DNA of 28,794 bases from Crenothrix polyspora (GTDB lineage: Bacteria > Pseudomonadota > Gammaproteobacteria > Methylococcales > Methylomonadaceae): NCBI GenBank assembly GCA_945903675.1, contig CAMDOP010000005.1:1-28794 (forward strand). The letters are read 5' to 3'. How positions within the stretch are numbered: position 1 is the stretch's first letter; each line of letters opens with the position of its first letter. The notes below the pieces were generated by a model. That model was given only the letters and a program-made list of their open reading frames with translations, had not been told where the DNA came from and searched no databases. Both the position numbers and the translations under genes were made by a program. Positions 16,905 through 26,116 of the stretch are shown here, piece after piece.

Positions 16905-19358
16905 TTAATTAATTACTAATGAATGTCCTCTAGTTTTATCTAATATCTCGGCTAATAGTACTTCTGCAGTTTTTTTATCAAAAAATTCATTGGTTTTTTT
17001 AGATAACTCTATTGCTTGCTTAATTTCATTTATAGCCGAACTATTATTACCTAATTCGTAATAGGCAGCACCGAGATGATATCTAAATATTGGTATATTG
17101 GGGTTAGCCATTATTAGTTTATTTAGTATTTTTATACCATCACTTATCTTTTTTTGCTTAACTAAAATCCAAGCGTAGGTATCTTTATAATAAGGTTGCG
17201 TTGAATCCTTTAATTTTTCAGCTAAAAGGGCTGCTTGGTTTAATTTATCAATACTACTATAATTTTCTGCCAAAATAACCGCCAAGTTATTAATGGCTAT
17301 ATCTAGATTTTCATTTTTTTCAAGTAAAGCTTCATAGCAAGCAACTGCAGCATCAAAATTACCTAATTTTACAAATTGATTAGCTGCAGATGTCGAAAGT
17401 TTTATATTGTTTGGGAAGATTTTTAATCCATCTAGATATGCATCCAGTGCCCCTTGGTTATCATTCATAGCCAATTTCACATTAGCTAATAAAACATAAA
17501 CTTGAGGCTTATTTAATTTATCAGTAATCATCTTATTTAATAAGTTATTAGCTATATCTATATTTTTATTAGCTAAATAGGCCTCTGCTAGGAGAGTGCC
17601 TGCCGTTATATTATGTGGATTTTTTACACGTAGATTATTTAAAAAAACTATCAACTGATTGCGGTTATTCAATTTTTCATAACATTGAGCAATATTAATT
17701 AAAATATCATTGTTATCGGGCAACCGTTCTAATATTTCAGAGTAAATTTCAATAGCCTTAGTAAAGTTTCCTTCGCCTTGATGTATTCGTCCTAAAAAAT
17801 AACTGGCCAGATCATAAGCTAAGGGGCTGTTGGTATTAGTGATTTTCTGTACCGTTAATTTTGCAGTGTTCCAGTCATTTTCAATTATATTTAAATTTGC
17901 ATTTTTTTCTAAAAATTGAATGTTATTAGGCATTAAACTTAGTGCTTTTTGGATAATGTCTTTTGCTAACTTAAGGTCATTATTAGTTAAAGCTTTATCA
18001 TAAGCATAAAGTACAGCTTGTAAGTTTGCTGGGTTTACTGAAAGTGTACTTAAGAAATGGATATCTGCTTGTATATTGTCACCTTTCATAAGATATGTTT
18101 GTGCCAATAACATTTGTGCTTCCTCAGAGTTTTCCTTACTCCAGATTACCTTATTTAAAAAGGTAATGGCTTCATCAGATTGTCCTTGAGTCAGTAGTAT
18201 TCTTGCTTTTAATACATTAGCATCATCAAAACTAGAATTAGTTGTTAAAATAGAATCAATAATTTTTTTAGATTTTTCAATACTTCCTGTTTCAAGAGCT
18301 ATTTTAGCTAATTCAACTTTGGCCGCTAAACCTACATTGGAGTTTTTTTCAATCTTAATAACTTGATTAAGATTAGTCTCGGCTTCAACAACGTATTTTC
18401 TAGAAGTCATCCAATTGGCTAAAGCAAGCAATATTCTTGGCTGTTCTTTATGTTGCTCACTAAATAGTTTGAATTTATCAATTAGTTTTTCTTTATTGGT
18501 GGCGGCAGTAAAATCAAGAAACATAAGTATAGATTGGATATTATTAGGTTCAGCATTAATAATGTTTTGTAATAATGCTTCTGCCTCTGTTACTTTACCT
18601 GTTTGCGTATAAATTTTAGCTAAGGTAATTTTAAATTCATTATTATCTGGATAAGCGTTTGCTAGATTTTGATAATCTACAATCACAGCATCGGTATTTT
18701 TATTTTTGGCATCTAGTTGAATTTTAAAAAAATCTAGGCCTATGTTACTGGCATCTGATTTCTTTGCTGCATCAATTAAAGTAAGTGCTTTAGAAAAATC
18801 ACCCTTCTCCATAAAGATTAAAGATTTTAATGATAAGGCATCTGTGTTATCTGGATGCTCCTTTAGGATATCATCAATTATAGTTAGTGCTTCTGTTATA
18901 TTTTTTTGCTTAATCAGCGCAGAAGCTTTTAGTGTTAACGCTTCAAGGTTTTGACTAGCATCCTTTAGTACATATTCTGCTTGACTCATAGCCTCGGTAT
19001 TATCGCCAAAAAGTAACTGTACTTTTCCCAGTTTTATTCTTGCGTCAATAAAAGAAGGTGCTAACTCAACCGTCTTAAGTAAATTTTCTTTCATTTCCTT
19101 GAATTGTCTTTTCTTTTCATTTAACAAAGCCATATAGTAATAAGTCTCTGCGGTATCTTTACCTGATTGGCTTGATGCTTTTAGTTCGATCCGCGCTTTT
19201 TCTAACTCCCCTTTATTAATGTATTCCGCAGTTTTTGATAAATGATCATTTGATTTTTCTTTCTGATCAGTGCATGCCACTATGACTAAAGTCATTAACA
19301 ATAGCGTATTACATCTTGATAAAGATAATGATTTTATTTTTTTTTGATATAAAGTCAT
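16905..19358 (-). CDS. prsT: PrsT: XrtA/PEP-CTERM system TPR-repeat lipoprotein
   Basis: An 817-residue lipoprotein made almost wholly of tetratricopeptide repeats (about twenty; many carry the A..L..A...P pattern, for example SLSVNPANLQAVLYAYDKAL). The signal peptide ends in the lipobox VIVAC with Cys29. This size, architecture and position match the PEP-CTERM locus TPR lipoprotein PrsT (TIGR02917, from memory). The TPR solenoid probably scaffolds export or polymerisation in the periplasm. Start ATG 19358 is chosen because it puts the signal peptide at the N-terminus and has AGGTT about 10 nt upstream. The open frame runs to 19451, but that would bury the lipobox at residue 60. It is the first gene of the locus in transcription order; a 140-bp gap separates it from the Wza-type gene. 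Confidence 0.92.
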   Translation of the reverse strand: MTLYQKKIKSLSLSRCNTLLLMTLVIVACTDQKEKSNDHLSKTAEYINKGELEKARIELKASSQSGKDTAETYYYMALLNEKKRQFKEMKENLLKTVELAPSFIDARIKLGKVQLLFGDNTEAMSQAEYVLKDASQNLEALTLKASALIKQKNITEALTIIDDILKEHPDNTDALSLKSLIFMEKGDFSKALTLIDAAKKSDASNIGLDFFKIQLDAKNKNTDAVIVDYQNLANAYPDNNEFKITLAKIYTQTGKVTEAEALLQNIINAEPNNIQSILMFLDFTAATNKEKLIDKFKLFSEQHKEQPRILLALANWMTSRKYVVEAETNLNQVIKIEKNSNVGLAAKVELAKIALETGSIEKSKKIIDSILTTNSSFDDANVLKARILLTQGQSDEAITFLNKVIWSKENSEEAQMLLAQTYLMKGDNIQADIHFLSTLSVNPANLQAVLYAYDKALTNNDLKLAKDIIQKALSLMPNNIQFLEKNANLNIIENDWNTAKLTVQKITNTNSPLAYDLASYFLGRIHQGEGNFTKAIEIYSEILERLPDNNDILINIAQCYEKLNNRNQLIVFLNNLRVKNPHNITAGTLLAEAYLANKNIDIANNLLNKMITDKLNKPQVYVLLANVKLAMNDNQGALDAYLDGLKIFPNNIKLSTSAANQFVKLGNFDAAVACYEALLEKNENLDIAINNLAVILAENYSSIDKLNQAALLAEKLKDSTQPYYKDTYAWILVKQKKISDGIKILNKLIMANPNIPIFRYHLGAAYYELGNNSSAINEIKQAIELSKKTNEFFDKKTAEVLLAEILDKTRGHSLVIN

Positions 19359-19654
19359 GGTTCTATTTAACCTACTAAAAATATAAACTATTAAATGGGA
19401 CACGGTCTTACAAAAATAGGTACGGAAGATGTTGATTGCTATATAACTCAAGTATTCAGTATGTAGATACTCTTAACTAAACATATATTGGCGTTATAAA
19501 GCAGTGAAATTATTTTGTTTTTATTACGGTATTTTATTGTGCTAACTTAGTGTAGTACATAGGATCATGCGCATAGCGCGCTTCCTAAAAATTTAATCCA
19601 TAACTTCTTGTGTTAAAAACTTAATAATATTTAAATTTAGCTTTTATTTAGTCT
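19359..19654 (-). promoter_or_regulatory. Leader region upstream of the XrtA-locus genes
   Basis: 296 bp between the FimV-like stop and the PrsT start, very AT-rich. It should hold the promoter for the ten-gene block, which otherwise has no large gap. I could not find a convincing sigma-54 site (TGGCAC-N5-TTGCA type), though related XrtA loci are often under the PrsK/PrsR sigma-54 system. No good sigma-70 pair stands out either. A GC-rich patch with GCGC repeats lies near 19569-19582. All three reading frames downstream of the FimV-like stop are rich in stop codons. Confidence 0.35.
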
Positions 19655-20062
19655 TCACATTTTAAAATACGCAGCGGGTGGGTCCAGTAGCACTGTGAAT
19701 TCTCTGTATAATGTACTTTTTTGACTACTTACCTGCAGCATAAAATGTAAAAAAGGCTCTTTAACCACTTCTTTGGTTGTTAATGTAATATATAAAGATC
19801 CATCTGGTAATACTTTTGTCGAAAAATTTATTTTTGACAGGAAAGGCACCCATGGTAAACCGACTGTATCAAATTTAGTTTGAGACGCTAAATTTGCTTT
19901 AATATCTTCCGCATTATCACCATTCGACATCACTAATAAAATGTCAGCATTTAAATTCTGATTAAGTTTTGAATGCAAGGTAATATTTCCGATACCCAAA
20001 GCATAGCCACTAACTGGAGCACATAAGGTTAATGCCACTAATGTTTTTGCTAAAATAGACAA
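19655..20062 (-). CDS. Single-domain FimV-like protein (N-terminal domain only)
   Basis: A 135-residue exported protein. The signal peptide (1-21) ends at SGYA, followed by LGIGNITLHSKLNQNLNADI, the start of the FimV N-terminal domain. The later blocks VKEPFLHFMLQVSS and LYREFTVLLDPP are also diagnostic of it. Full-length FimV of Pseudomonas type is an inner-membrane hub of many hundred residues, with LysM, a membrane helix and C-terminal TPR. Here translation stops right after the domain (TGA 19655-19657) and the DNA beyond has stops in all frames. It lies downstream of asd as fimV does in Pseudomonas (asd-fimV-truA), so it is positionally fimV. It could be a decayed fimV or a working small secreted paralogue; the intact signal peptide and domain leave both open. 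Confidence 0.85.
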   Translation of the reverse strand: MSILAKTLVALTLCAPVSGYALGIGNITLHSKLNQNLNADILLVMSNGDNAEDIKANLASQTKFDTVGLPWVPFLSKINFSTKVLPDGSLYITLTTKEVVKEPFLHFMLQVSSQKSTLYREFTVLLDPPAAYFKM

Positions 20063-20117
20063 TATGCTGCTCTGGTATCAAGTTATCTTTAACACATGAT
20101 ACCAGAAGAAACTGAAC

Positions 20118-21140
20118 TTAGATGTAGTTTTTTATTAAAAGCTCTGCAATTTGCACACTATTTAAGGCTGCGCCTTTTCGAACATTGTCTCCAACCACCC
20201 ATAAATCAATGCCTTGAGGGTGTGAAATATCTTCTCTAATTCGCCCAACAAAAACGTCATCATTGCCGGATGACTCCGTGACTGCTGTAGGATACCCACC
20301 ATCTTGACGGACATCAAGTACTGTAATACCAGGCGCTTTTTCTAATAAAGCTTTAACGGTCTCTGCACTTATTTTTGTGCGAGTCTCAATATGCACAGCC
20401 TCAGAATGGCCAAAAAATACAGGGACTCTAACGGCAGTAGCGTTTACTTTAATGTTATCATCACCGAGAATTTTTTGGGTTTCCCAAACCATCTTCATTT
20501 CTTCTTTGGTATAGCCATTATCCATAAAGACATCAATTTGTGGCAATACATTAAAAGCAATTTGCTTAGGATAAACATTAGATTTAATAGCTTGTAAATT
20601 GAGAAGATTAAGGGTTTGTTTTCCCAATTCTTCAATAGCTTCTTTGCCAGTTCCAGATACTGCTTGGTATGTACAAACATTAATTCTGGTGATACCCACT
20701 GCATCATAAATTGGTTTTAACGCAACAAGCATTTGTATTGTTGAACAGTTTGGATTAGCAATTATGCCACGTTTTTTGTAATCGATAATTCTTTCTGGAT
20801 TAACCTCAGGGATAATCAAAGGAATATCGTCATCATAGCGAAATTGAGAGGTGTTATCTATTACGACACAACCAGCAGCGGCAGCTATCGGTGCGTATTT
20901 TTCTGAAATGGAAGCACCTGGAGAGAATAATCCAATTTGTGCCTTAGAGAAGTCAAATGTAGCTAAATCTTGAACCTTTAAAGACACCCCCTTAAAGGCA
21001 ATGCGCTTACCTACAGAATTACTACTCGCCAGTGCATAAACTTCACCTACTGGAAACTGTCTTTCTTCCAAAATGGACAACATAGCTTCGCCAACTGCAC
21101 CCGTCGCACCAACCACTGCAACGTTATAAACTTTAGTCAT
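20118..21140 (-). CDS. asd: Aspartate-semialdehyde dehydrogenase
   Basis: A 340-residue cytoplasmic enzyme that reduces aspartyl phosphate to aspartate semialdehyde with NADPH, the branch point to lysine/diaminopimelate, threonine and methionine. The N-terminal nucleotide-binding loop is GATGAVGEAM (11-20). The catalytic Cys132 sits in ANPNCSTIQ, and the later block KEEMKMVWETQKILGDD fits the family. Start ATG 21140 has AAGG nine bases upstream. It is on the same strand as adk and ctpA, 53 nt from adk. Length and motifs fit the short Pseudomonas/Gram-positive-like Asd group rather than the longer E. coli form (about 367). Confidence 0.96.
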   Translation of the reverse strand: MTKVYNVAVVGATGAVGEAMLSILEERQFPVGEVYALASSNSVGKRIAFKGVSLKVQDLATFDFSKAQIGLFSPGASISEKYAPIAAAAGCVVIDNTSQFRYDDDIPLIIPEVNPERIIDYKKRGIIANPNCSTIQMLVALKPIYDAVGITRINVCTYQAVSGTGKEAIEELGKQTLNLLNLQAIKSNVYPKQIAFNVLPQIDVFMDNGYTKEEMKMVWETQKILGDDNIKVNATAVRVPVFFGHSEAVHIETRTKISAETVKALLEKAPGITVLDVRQDGGYPTAVTESSGNDDVFVGRIREDISHPQGIDLWVVGDNVRKGAALNSVQIAELLIKNYI

Positions 21141-21193
21141 TTATTATTACCTTTATTACATCAAATATTGTTAAATGAAAGTCCAAGCTAAAA

Positions 21194-21832
21194 TCAATCT
21201 AGAATAGCAAACACTTTTTGGGTAATTTCATCGACACTACCAACACCCGCAATTGAATTAAATTTAACTTGCTGCTTTGCCGCCGAATAATAATCAACTA
21301 AAGGTTTAGTTTGTTTATGATAAACGTTGAGTCTGGTACGTACAGTTTCCTCTTTATCATCGTCTCGTTGTATCAATGCCTCTCCAGTAATATCGTCAAT
21401 GCCAACTTCTTTAGGGGCGTTAAACTCAATATGATAGGTTCTACCTGATGGTAGATGAACTCTTCTTCCTGCCATACGTTTTATAATTTCTTCATCTGCG
21501 ACATTAATTTCAATAACCGTATCTATTTTAACACCCATGGTATTCAAACCTTCGGCTTGGGCAATGGTACGAGGAAATCCATCCAATAAAAAGCCATTTT
21601 CACAATCGACTTGTGCAATTCTTTCTTTAATGAGTCCTAAGATAATATCATCTGACACTAAGTCTCCAGCATCCATAACTTTTTTAGCTGCAATACCCAT
21701 GGGCGTGCCTTCACGAACAGCTGCACGTAACATATCACCTGTTGAAATTTGTACTATGTTATATCTTTTCGTAATAAATTGAGCCTGAGTACCTTTACCT
21801 GATCCAGGACTGCCTAATAAGATGATGTGCAT
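21194..21832 (-). CDS. adk: Adenylate kinase
   Basis: A 212-residue cytoplasmic enzyme interconverting ATP + AMP and 2 ADP. Phosphate loop GSPGSGKGT (7-15), AMP-binding STGDMLRAAV, GFPRT and the LID domain are visible. The LID is the long type, with HLPSGRTYHIEFNAP and the TGE.L.QRDDD block. The four zinc-binding Cys are absent, as in most Proteobacteria. ATG 21832 is chosen because GGAG lies six bases upstream and it starts the conserved MHIILLGSPGSGKG. The frame is open to 21922, but that would add 30 unconserved residues. The gene lies between asd and ctpA on the minus strand. Confidence 0.97.
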   Translation of the reverse strand: MHIILLGSPGSGKGTQAQFITKRYNIVQISTGDMLRAAVREGTPMGIAAKKVMDAGDLVSDDIILGLIKERIAQVDCENGFLLDGFPRTIAQAEGLNTMGVKIDTVIEINVADEEIIKRMAGRRVHLPSGRTYHIEFNAPKEVGIDDITGEALIQRDDDKEETVRTRLNVYHKQTKPLVDYYSAAKQQVKFNSIAGVGSVDEITQKVFAILD

Positions 21833-21983
21833 CTTTGTCTCCATTGTGTAGCAATGACTCGTTTTCATTAAAAACTTAAGTCTATTCATTATAAAAAATG
21901 GTGGTGTATTTAATAAATACACTCACTGTATCTTTTACCGTTATTTATTAATCAGTAAGGCGTCATATCTGACTTTTTAAGTT

Positions 21984-22002
21984 TTGATATAACTTATATC
22001 AA
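21984..22002. repeat. Short inverted repeat between ctpA and adk
   Basis: TTGATATA and TATATCAA are exact complements around a 3-nt loop. The repeat lies just after the ctpA stop and before adk. Without a following T-run, a terminator is not certain; it may limit ctpA mRNA or be a chance AT-rich palindrome. Confidence 0.35.
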
Positions 22003-22010
22003 CTTGGACC

Positions 22011-23369
22011 TTATTTTTTGATGATACTTATACCTTTCAATAAATTCAAAGCCTCATGTAACGCATAATCTTGAGTCTCTACAGTGCTCTTTTCGTTTCC
22101 TGTGTCTTGTTTGAGATCATTGGCGGCTTTGCTATTTTGCAAGTGATGTGACAAGTCAGCTTCTTTAATAGGTGAAAAATCAGTTTTGTCTAAAGCTTCT
22201 AGCTTTACTCGAGACAACGCGATGTCGGGCTCTATACCTTCAGCCTGAATCGAGCGGCCTGAGGGTGTATAATACCTAGCTGTAGTTAACTTTACAGCAG
22301 CACCATTACTGGTAGGTAAGATGGTTTGAACTGAGCCTTTACCAAAAGATTTTTCACCCATAATTACCGCGCGTTTTTGATCTTGTAAGGCTCCAGCAAC
22401 AATTTCTGACGCTGATGCAGAACCAGCATTAATTAACACTACCATAGGGGCACCGTTAATAAGATCATCACCTGCTGCATTAAATCGCATTTCAGAATTT
22501 TCGATGCGACCTTGTGTATAAACAATCAATCCACTTTTAATAAAGGCATCAGTTACATCTACTGCAGCATTTAAAACACCACCCGGATTATTTCTTAAAT
22601 CTAGCACTAAACCTTTTAACGCACCGCCATTTTCTTTTTTCAATGTAGCAAGGGCCTCTTTAAGACTATCACCTGTCCCTGATTGAAAACTGCTGATGCG
22701 AACATAACCGTACCCTTTATCAAGGGATTTACTTTTTACGCTTTTTACTTTTATGATGTCTCTAGATAACGTTAATTTAAGCGGGGCTTCTTCTCCTTCG
22801 CGGACAATAGTTAATACAATTTTACTGCCCGGCTCACCACGCATTAATTTGACAGAATCATTTAAGCTCATGCCTTTCACAGGCTTATCATCTAACTTGA
22901 TAATAAGATCACCTGCTTTTATGCCAGCTTTTTGTGCAGGTGTATCATCTATAGGAGAAACAACTTTTATAAAACCATTCTCCATCGTTACTTCTATACC
23001 CAAGCCACCAAATTGACCAGTCGTACCCTCTTTTAATTCTTGATATTCTTCACCGATTAAATAGGCTGAGTGTGGGTCTAATCCACTCAACATTCCACGA
23101 ATGGCATCTTCTAATAATTTTTTATCGGAAACTGGCTCTACATAATCTCTTTTGATGCGGCCAAATATTTCTGTAAAAGTCCGTAAATCTTCATAAGGCA
23201 ATGTTTCGCTATCAATTACCACATCAGCTTTATCTTTCCCAGCTAATACTGCACTAGAAATACCAATGCCAAATCCTAATATCACCCCTAAGGACAAAAC
23301 AACAACTGCTTTCTTTTTTAGCATGCGCCTTAAAACTCCAAATCTACGGTTTGATTTATATTCTATCAT
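22011..23369 (-). CDS. ctpA: CtpA-type C-terminal processing peptidase (S41, PDZ)
   Basis: A 452-residue periplasmic or inner-membrane serine protease. An N-terminal signal/anchor is visible (about 19-43). The PDZ domain spans roughly 115-205 (GGLGIEVTMENG, KAGDLIIKLDDKPV). The S41 catalytic core has VLDLRNNPGG (255-264), GSASASEIVAGAL (316-328; Ser319 likely nucleophile) and SFGKGSVQT (341-349; Lys344 general base). In Pseudomonas CtpA cleaves peptidoglycan cross-link hydrolases and controls wall growth. Met16 (23324) is an alternative start with GGAG about 11 nt upstream; 23369 has no ribosome site. The envC-like gene lies upstream, the same order as in Pseudomonas, where gpmI-envC-ctpA are neighbours. 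Confidence 0.94.
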   Translation of the reverse strand: MIEYKSNRRFGVLRRMLKKKAVVVLSLGVILGFGIGISSAVLAGKDKADVVIDSETLPYEDLRTFTEIFGRIKRDYVEPVSDKKLLEDAIRGMLSGLDPHSAYLIGEEYQELKEGTTGQFGGLGIEVTMENGFIKVVSPIDDTPAQKAGIKAGDLIIKLDDKPVKGMSLNDSVKLMRGEPGSKIVLTIVREGEEAPLKLTLSRDIIKVKSVKSKSLDKGYGYVRISSFQSGTGDSLKEALATLKKENGGALKGLVLDLRNNPGGVLNAAVDVTDAFIKSGLIVYTQGRIENSEMRFNAAGDDLINGAPMVVLINAGSASASEIVAGALQDQKRAVIMGEKSFGKGSVQTILPTSNGAAVKLTTARYYTPSGRSIQAEGIEPDIALSRVKLEALDKTDFSPIKEADLSHHLQNSKAANDLKQDTGNEKSTVETQDYALHEALNLLKGISIIKK

Positions 23370-23395
23370 TTAAATTTACATTTTTTGAAGGCAAC

Positions 23396-24565
23396 TTAAC
23401 GATGACACCATTCTAGCGGATCTACCGGAGTACCATTTTGGCGTATTCCAAAATACAAGCCTGCTTGATTGCGTCCGCCACTTTGACCTACAGTAGCTAT
23501 AACATCCCCCGACTCTACCCATTCGCCAGTATGTTTGTAAAGACTCTGATTAAAGGCATATAACGTCATAAGTCCATGTCCATGATCAATGATTAGTAAC
23601 ATGCCGTAGCCTTTTAGCCATTCAGCATAAACAACTTTACCTTCCATTACTGCTTTAATCTCTGTACCTTCATTAGCTTCAATCAGCACGCCATCCCAAT
23701 GACTATCAGCACGAGGACTACCAAAGGTTTGAGCTAAACGTCCTTTGATCGGCCATGAAAGACTGCCTTTTAGGGTCGATAAATCTCCCTTAAACTCGCT
23801 ATTAATTTGAGCTCGTTCTTTATTTTGTCCTACATTAACAGCAAGTTCTTCATCGGTAATTGGTAAGGAACTCATTAAGTTTTTAAGACTGATTTCATTT
23901 TCCTGTAGCTGACTTAATTGATGTTCATTACTTGAGTAGTCTTGTTTTATTTTTGCAAGTAAGGCGTGTCTTTGCTTTCTATCTTGATCTAAAAGTGCCT
24001 GTTCAGATTTTTTTTGCTCAAGTATTTTTTGTAATAACTCGGTTTCAGTTTTCTTTTGTTGATCGAGTTGTCCTAACAGTTTCACGGCAATTTCTTTATT
24101 ACTGAGATTTTTTAAACGTTCTTTATTGATACAATTAAAATAAACCATGATTCGAGCGAATATAGCAGGATCTTGCTGATTAAGAATTAATTTTAAGCGC
24201 TGCTCTTGGCCCATTAAATAGGCTGCTCTAAAATGTCCGACCAATTCTTTATTTATAACCTCTATTTCACGTTTATAGGATTTAATTTCTAACTGAATTC
24301 GAGATAAGCTCTGACGTTGTTGCTCAATAATAGACAACTCTGCTTTTAATGAAGTAGCTGTTTCACCGTAATGTTTTTCAATATTTGATAGCATTTCTTC
24401 CATGCCGCTTTTCTCATCAGAAAGACGCTGCATGTCTTGTTTGACATCAATAATATCTGATTCCACTTTATAAAGCTGAGGGTTAGCTTGTATGTCCTCA
24501 GTCTTAGCGTAAGCTAATCTAATGCTCAAATTCAGCAATAAGAAAAAGCACAGTAATATTTTCAT
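23396..24565 (-). CDS. envC: EnvC-type murein hydrolase activator (degenerate LytM)
   Basis: A 389-residue periplasmic protein. The signal peptide covers 1-20 (LSIRLAYA). A long coiled coil follows (about 25-240), and the LytM/M23-like domain starts near 280 (PIKGRLAQTFGSPRADSHWDG). The zinc ligands of active LytM enzymes are missing: the HxxxD motif is replaced by WDGVL and the final HxH by GLY in AGLYFGIRQNG. EnvC of E. coli is degenerate in the same way and acts by activating amidases AmiA/AmiB at the division site. The gene starts six bases after the gpmI stop, consistent with an operon gpmI-envC-ctpA. Confidence 0.93.
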   Translation of the reverse strand: MKILLCFFLLLNLSIRLAYAKTEDIQANPQLYKVESDIIDVKQDMQRLSDEKSGMEEMLSNIEKHYGETATSLKAELSIIEQQRQSLSRIQLEIKSYKREIEVINKELVGHFRAAYLMGQEQRLKLILNQQDPAIFARIMVYFNCINKERLKNLSNKEIAVKLLGQLDQQKKTETELLQKILEQKKSEQALLDQDRKQRHALLAKIKQDYSSNEHQLSQLQENEISLKNLMSSLPITDEELAVNVGQNKERAQINSEFKGDLSTLKGSLSWPIKGRLAQTFGSPRADSHWDGVLIEANEGTEIKAVMEGKVVYAEWLKGYGMLLIIDHGHGLMTLYAFNQSLYKHTGEWVESGDVIATVGQSGGRNQAGLYFGIRQNGTPVDPLEWCHR

Positions 24566-24571
24566 CGATGA

Positions 24572-26116
24572 TTAAGTAGTAACAATAAGTGATCTACCAG
24601 TCATTTCTGCAGGTTGAGGTACACCTAAAATTGCTAGCATGGTTGGCGCCAAATCCGACAAGCCACCACCCGAAGCTAAGGGTTTATCTCCACACACATA
24701 AACTAAAGGCACTTGATTGACTGTATGTGCTGTATGAGGTTGGCCGCTATTTCTATCAACCATTTGCTCAATATTACCGTGATCGGCCGTCAACAATAAC
24801 TGCCCATCCACTGTTTTTAAAGCATCAACAATGCGCTGTAAGCATTTATCAACAGCCTCAACTGCAAGTATTGCAGCTGGAATAATACCCGTATGCCCGA
24901 CCATATCACAATTAGCATAGTTGCAAATGATGACGTCATATTGGCTGCCAGTAATAGCCGTAACTAAATGATCAGTTACTTCTGCAGCATTCATTTCAGG
25001 CTGTAAATCATATGTCCTAACTTGAGGTGAAGGCACTAAGATACGATCCTCTCCAGGAAATGGCGTATCAATTCCACCATTAAGAAAGAAAGTTACATGC
25101 GCATATTTTTCGGTTTCAGCTAAGCGAAGTTGTTTCATGCCTAATGCCGATAAATATTCACCGAGACCATTTTTAATATCAACAGATGGAAAGGCTATTT
25201 CATAACCAAAATCTTGATGGTACTCAGTTAAGGTGCAGAAATAACCGGTATGGGCAGCATGGTGCCTATCAAAAGAAGAAAAGCTAGGTAAGGTTATGGC
25301 TTGAGAAATTTCTCTAGCTCGATCTGCTCTAAAATTCATAAATACAATAGAGTCGTCAGGATCAAGAGCAACCGTCTGACCCTGAGCATCTAAAATAGCC
25401 GTAGGTAATACAAATTCATCGGTATCACCTTTTTCATAAGCGCATGCTAACCCTTCTAATGCAGAGCTTGTTTTACAATTTGCCTCACCTTTTACAATCA
25501 GGTCATAAGCTAGCTTGACACGGTCCCAACGATTATCCCTGTCCATTGCATAAAAGCGCCCAGTTATTGAAACAATACGGCCTACGCCCAGTTCGGCAAA
25601 CTTAGCTTCTATCAATTCAATAGAGCCAGTAGCACTTTTAGGTGGAACATCACGCCCATCTAAAAAAGCATGTAAATAAATATTACTTAAGCCACGCATA
25701 GCGGCTAATTCAATCATGGCCAAAATTTGTTGCTCATGGCTGTGAACGCCACCTGCTGACAACAAGCCCATAATATGCAGAGCTTTACCATTATCTTTAG
25801 CTAAATCAACAGCGCGACATAATGCCGGATTAGTAAAGAAACTTGAATCTTCAATAGCATCATTGACCTTAGAAAAGTCTTGTGGAACATAACGCCCTGT
25901 ACCGATATGAATATGTCCAACTTCAGAATTACCCATTTGATCATCTGGCAAGCCAACTGAGCGACCAGAACAATTGAGTAAAGTCATAGGATAGTCCTTT
26001 TGTAACTGATCCCAACAAGGCGTATTGGCCATAGCAATGGCATTATTTTCTTGCTCCAATGTATAACCGAAGCCATCAAGAATCAATAATACTAAAGGTT
26101 TTGGTTTGTTCAACAT
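24572..26116 (-). CDS. gpmI: Phosphoglycerate mutase, cofactor-independent
   Basis: A 514-residue cytoplasmic enzyme interconverting 3- and 2-phosphoglycerate (glycolysis/gluconeogenesis), with manganese. Conserved blocks are LLILDGFGY (10-18), MGNSEVGHIHIGTGR (61-75; Ser64 nucleophile), HAFLDGRDVPPKS, GRFYAMDRDNRWDR and the metal-site ADHGNIEQM. ATG 26116 is chosen: GGAG lies 11 nt upstream and the length matches the family. An open frame continues to a TTG at 26143 without a ribosome site. It is divergent from yibN across a 330-bp gap, as in E. coli, where gpmM and yibN are neighbours. Confidence 0.97.
   Translation of the reverse strand: MLNKPKPLVLLILDGFGYTLEQENNAIAMANTPCWDQLQKDYPMTLLNCSGRSVGLPDDQMGNSEVGHIHIGTGRYVPQDFSKVNDAIEDSSFFTNPALCRAVDLAKDNGKALHIMGLLSAGGVHSHEQQILAMIELAAMRGLSNIYLHAFLDGRDVPPKSATGSIELIEAKFAELGVGRIVSITGRFYAMDRDNRWDRVKLAYDLIVKGEANCKTSSALEGLACAYEKGDTDEFVLPTAILDAQGQTVALDPDDSIVFMNFRADRAREISQAITLPSFSSFDRHHAAHTGYFCTLTEYHQDFGYEIAFPSVDIKNGLGEYLSALGMKQLRLAETEKYAHVTFFLNGGIDTPFPGEDRILVPSPQVRTYDLQPEMNAAEVTDHLVTAITGSQYDVIICNYANCDMVGHTGIIPAAILAVEAVDKCLQRIVDALKTVDGQLLLTADHGNIEQMVDRNSGQPHTAHTVNQVPLVYVCGDKPLASGGGLSDLAPTMLAILGVPQPAEMTGRSLIVTT

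Noticed and set aside
19359..19451. N-terminal extension of PrsT to base 19451
   Set aside because: It would place a classical lipobox signal peptide 31 residues inside the protein; ATG 19358 gives a normal lipoprotein start.
23396..24565. Active M23 zinc peptidase
   Set aside because: The positions of the HxxxD and HxH zinc ligands are substituted, as in EnvC, so an amidase-activator role fits better.
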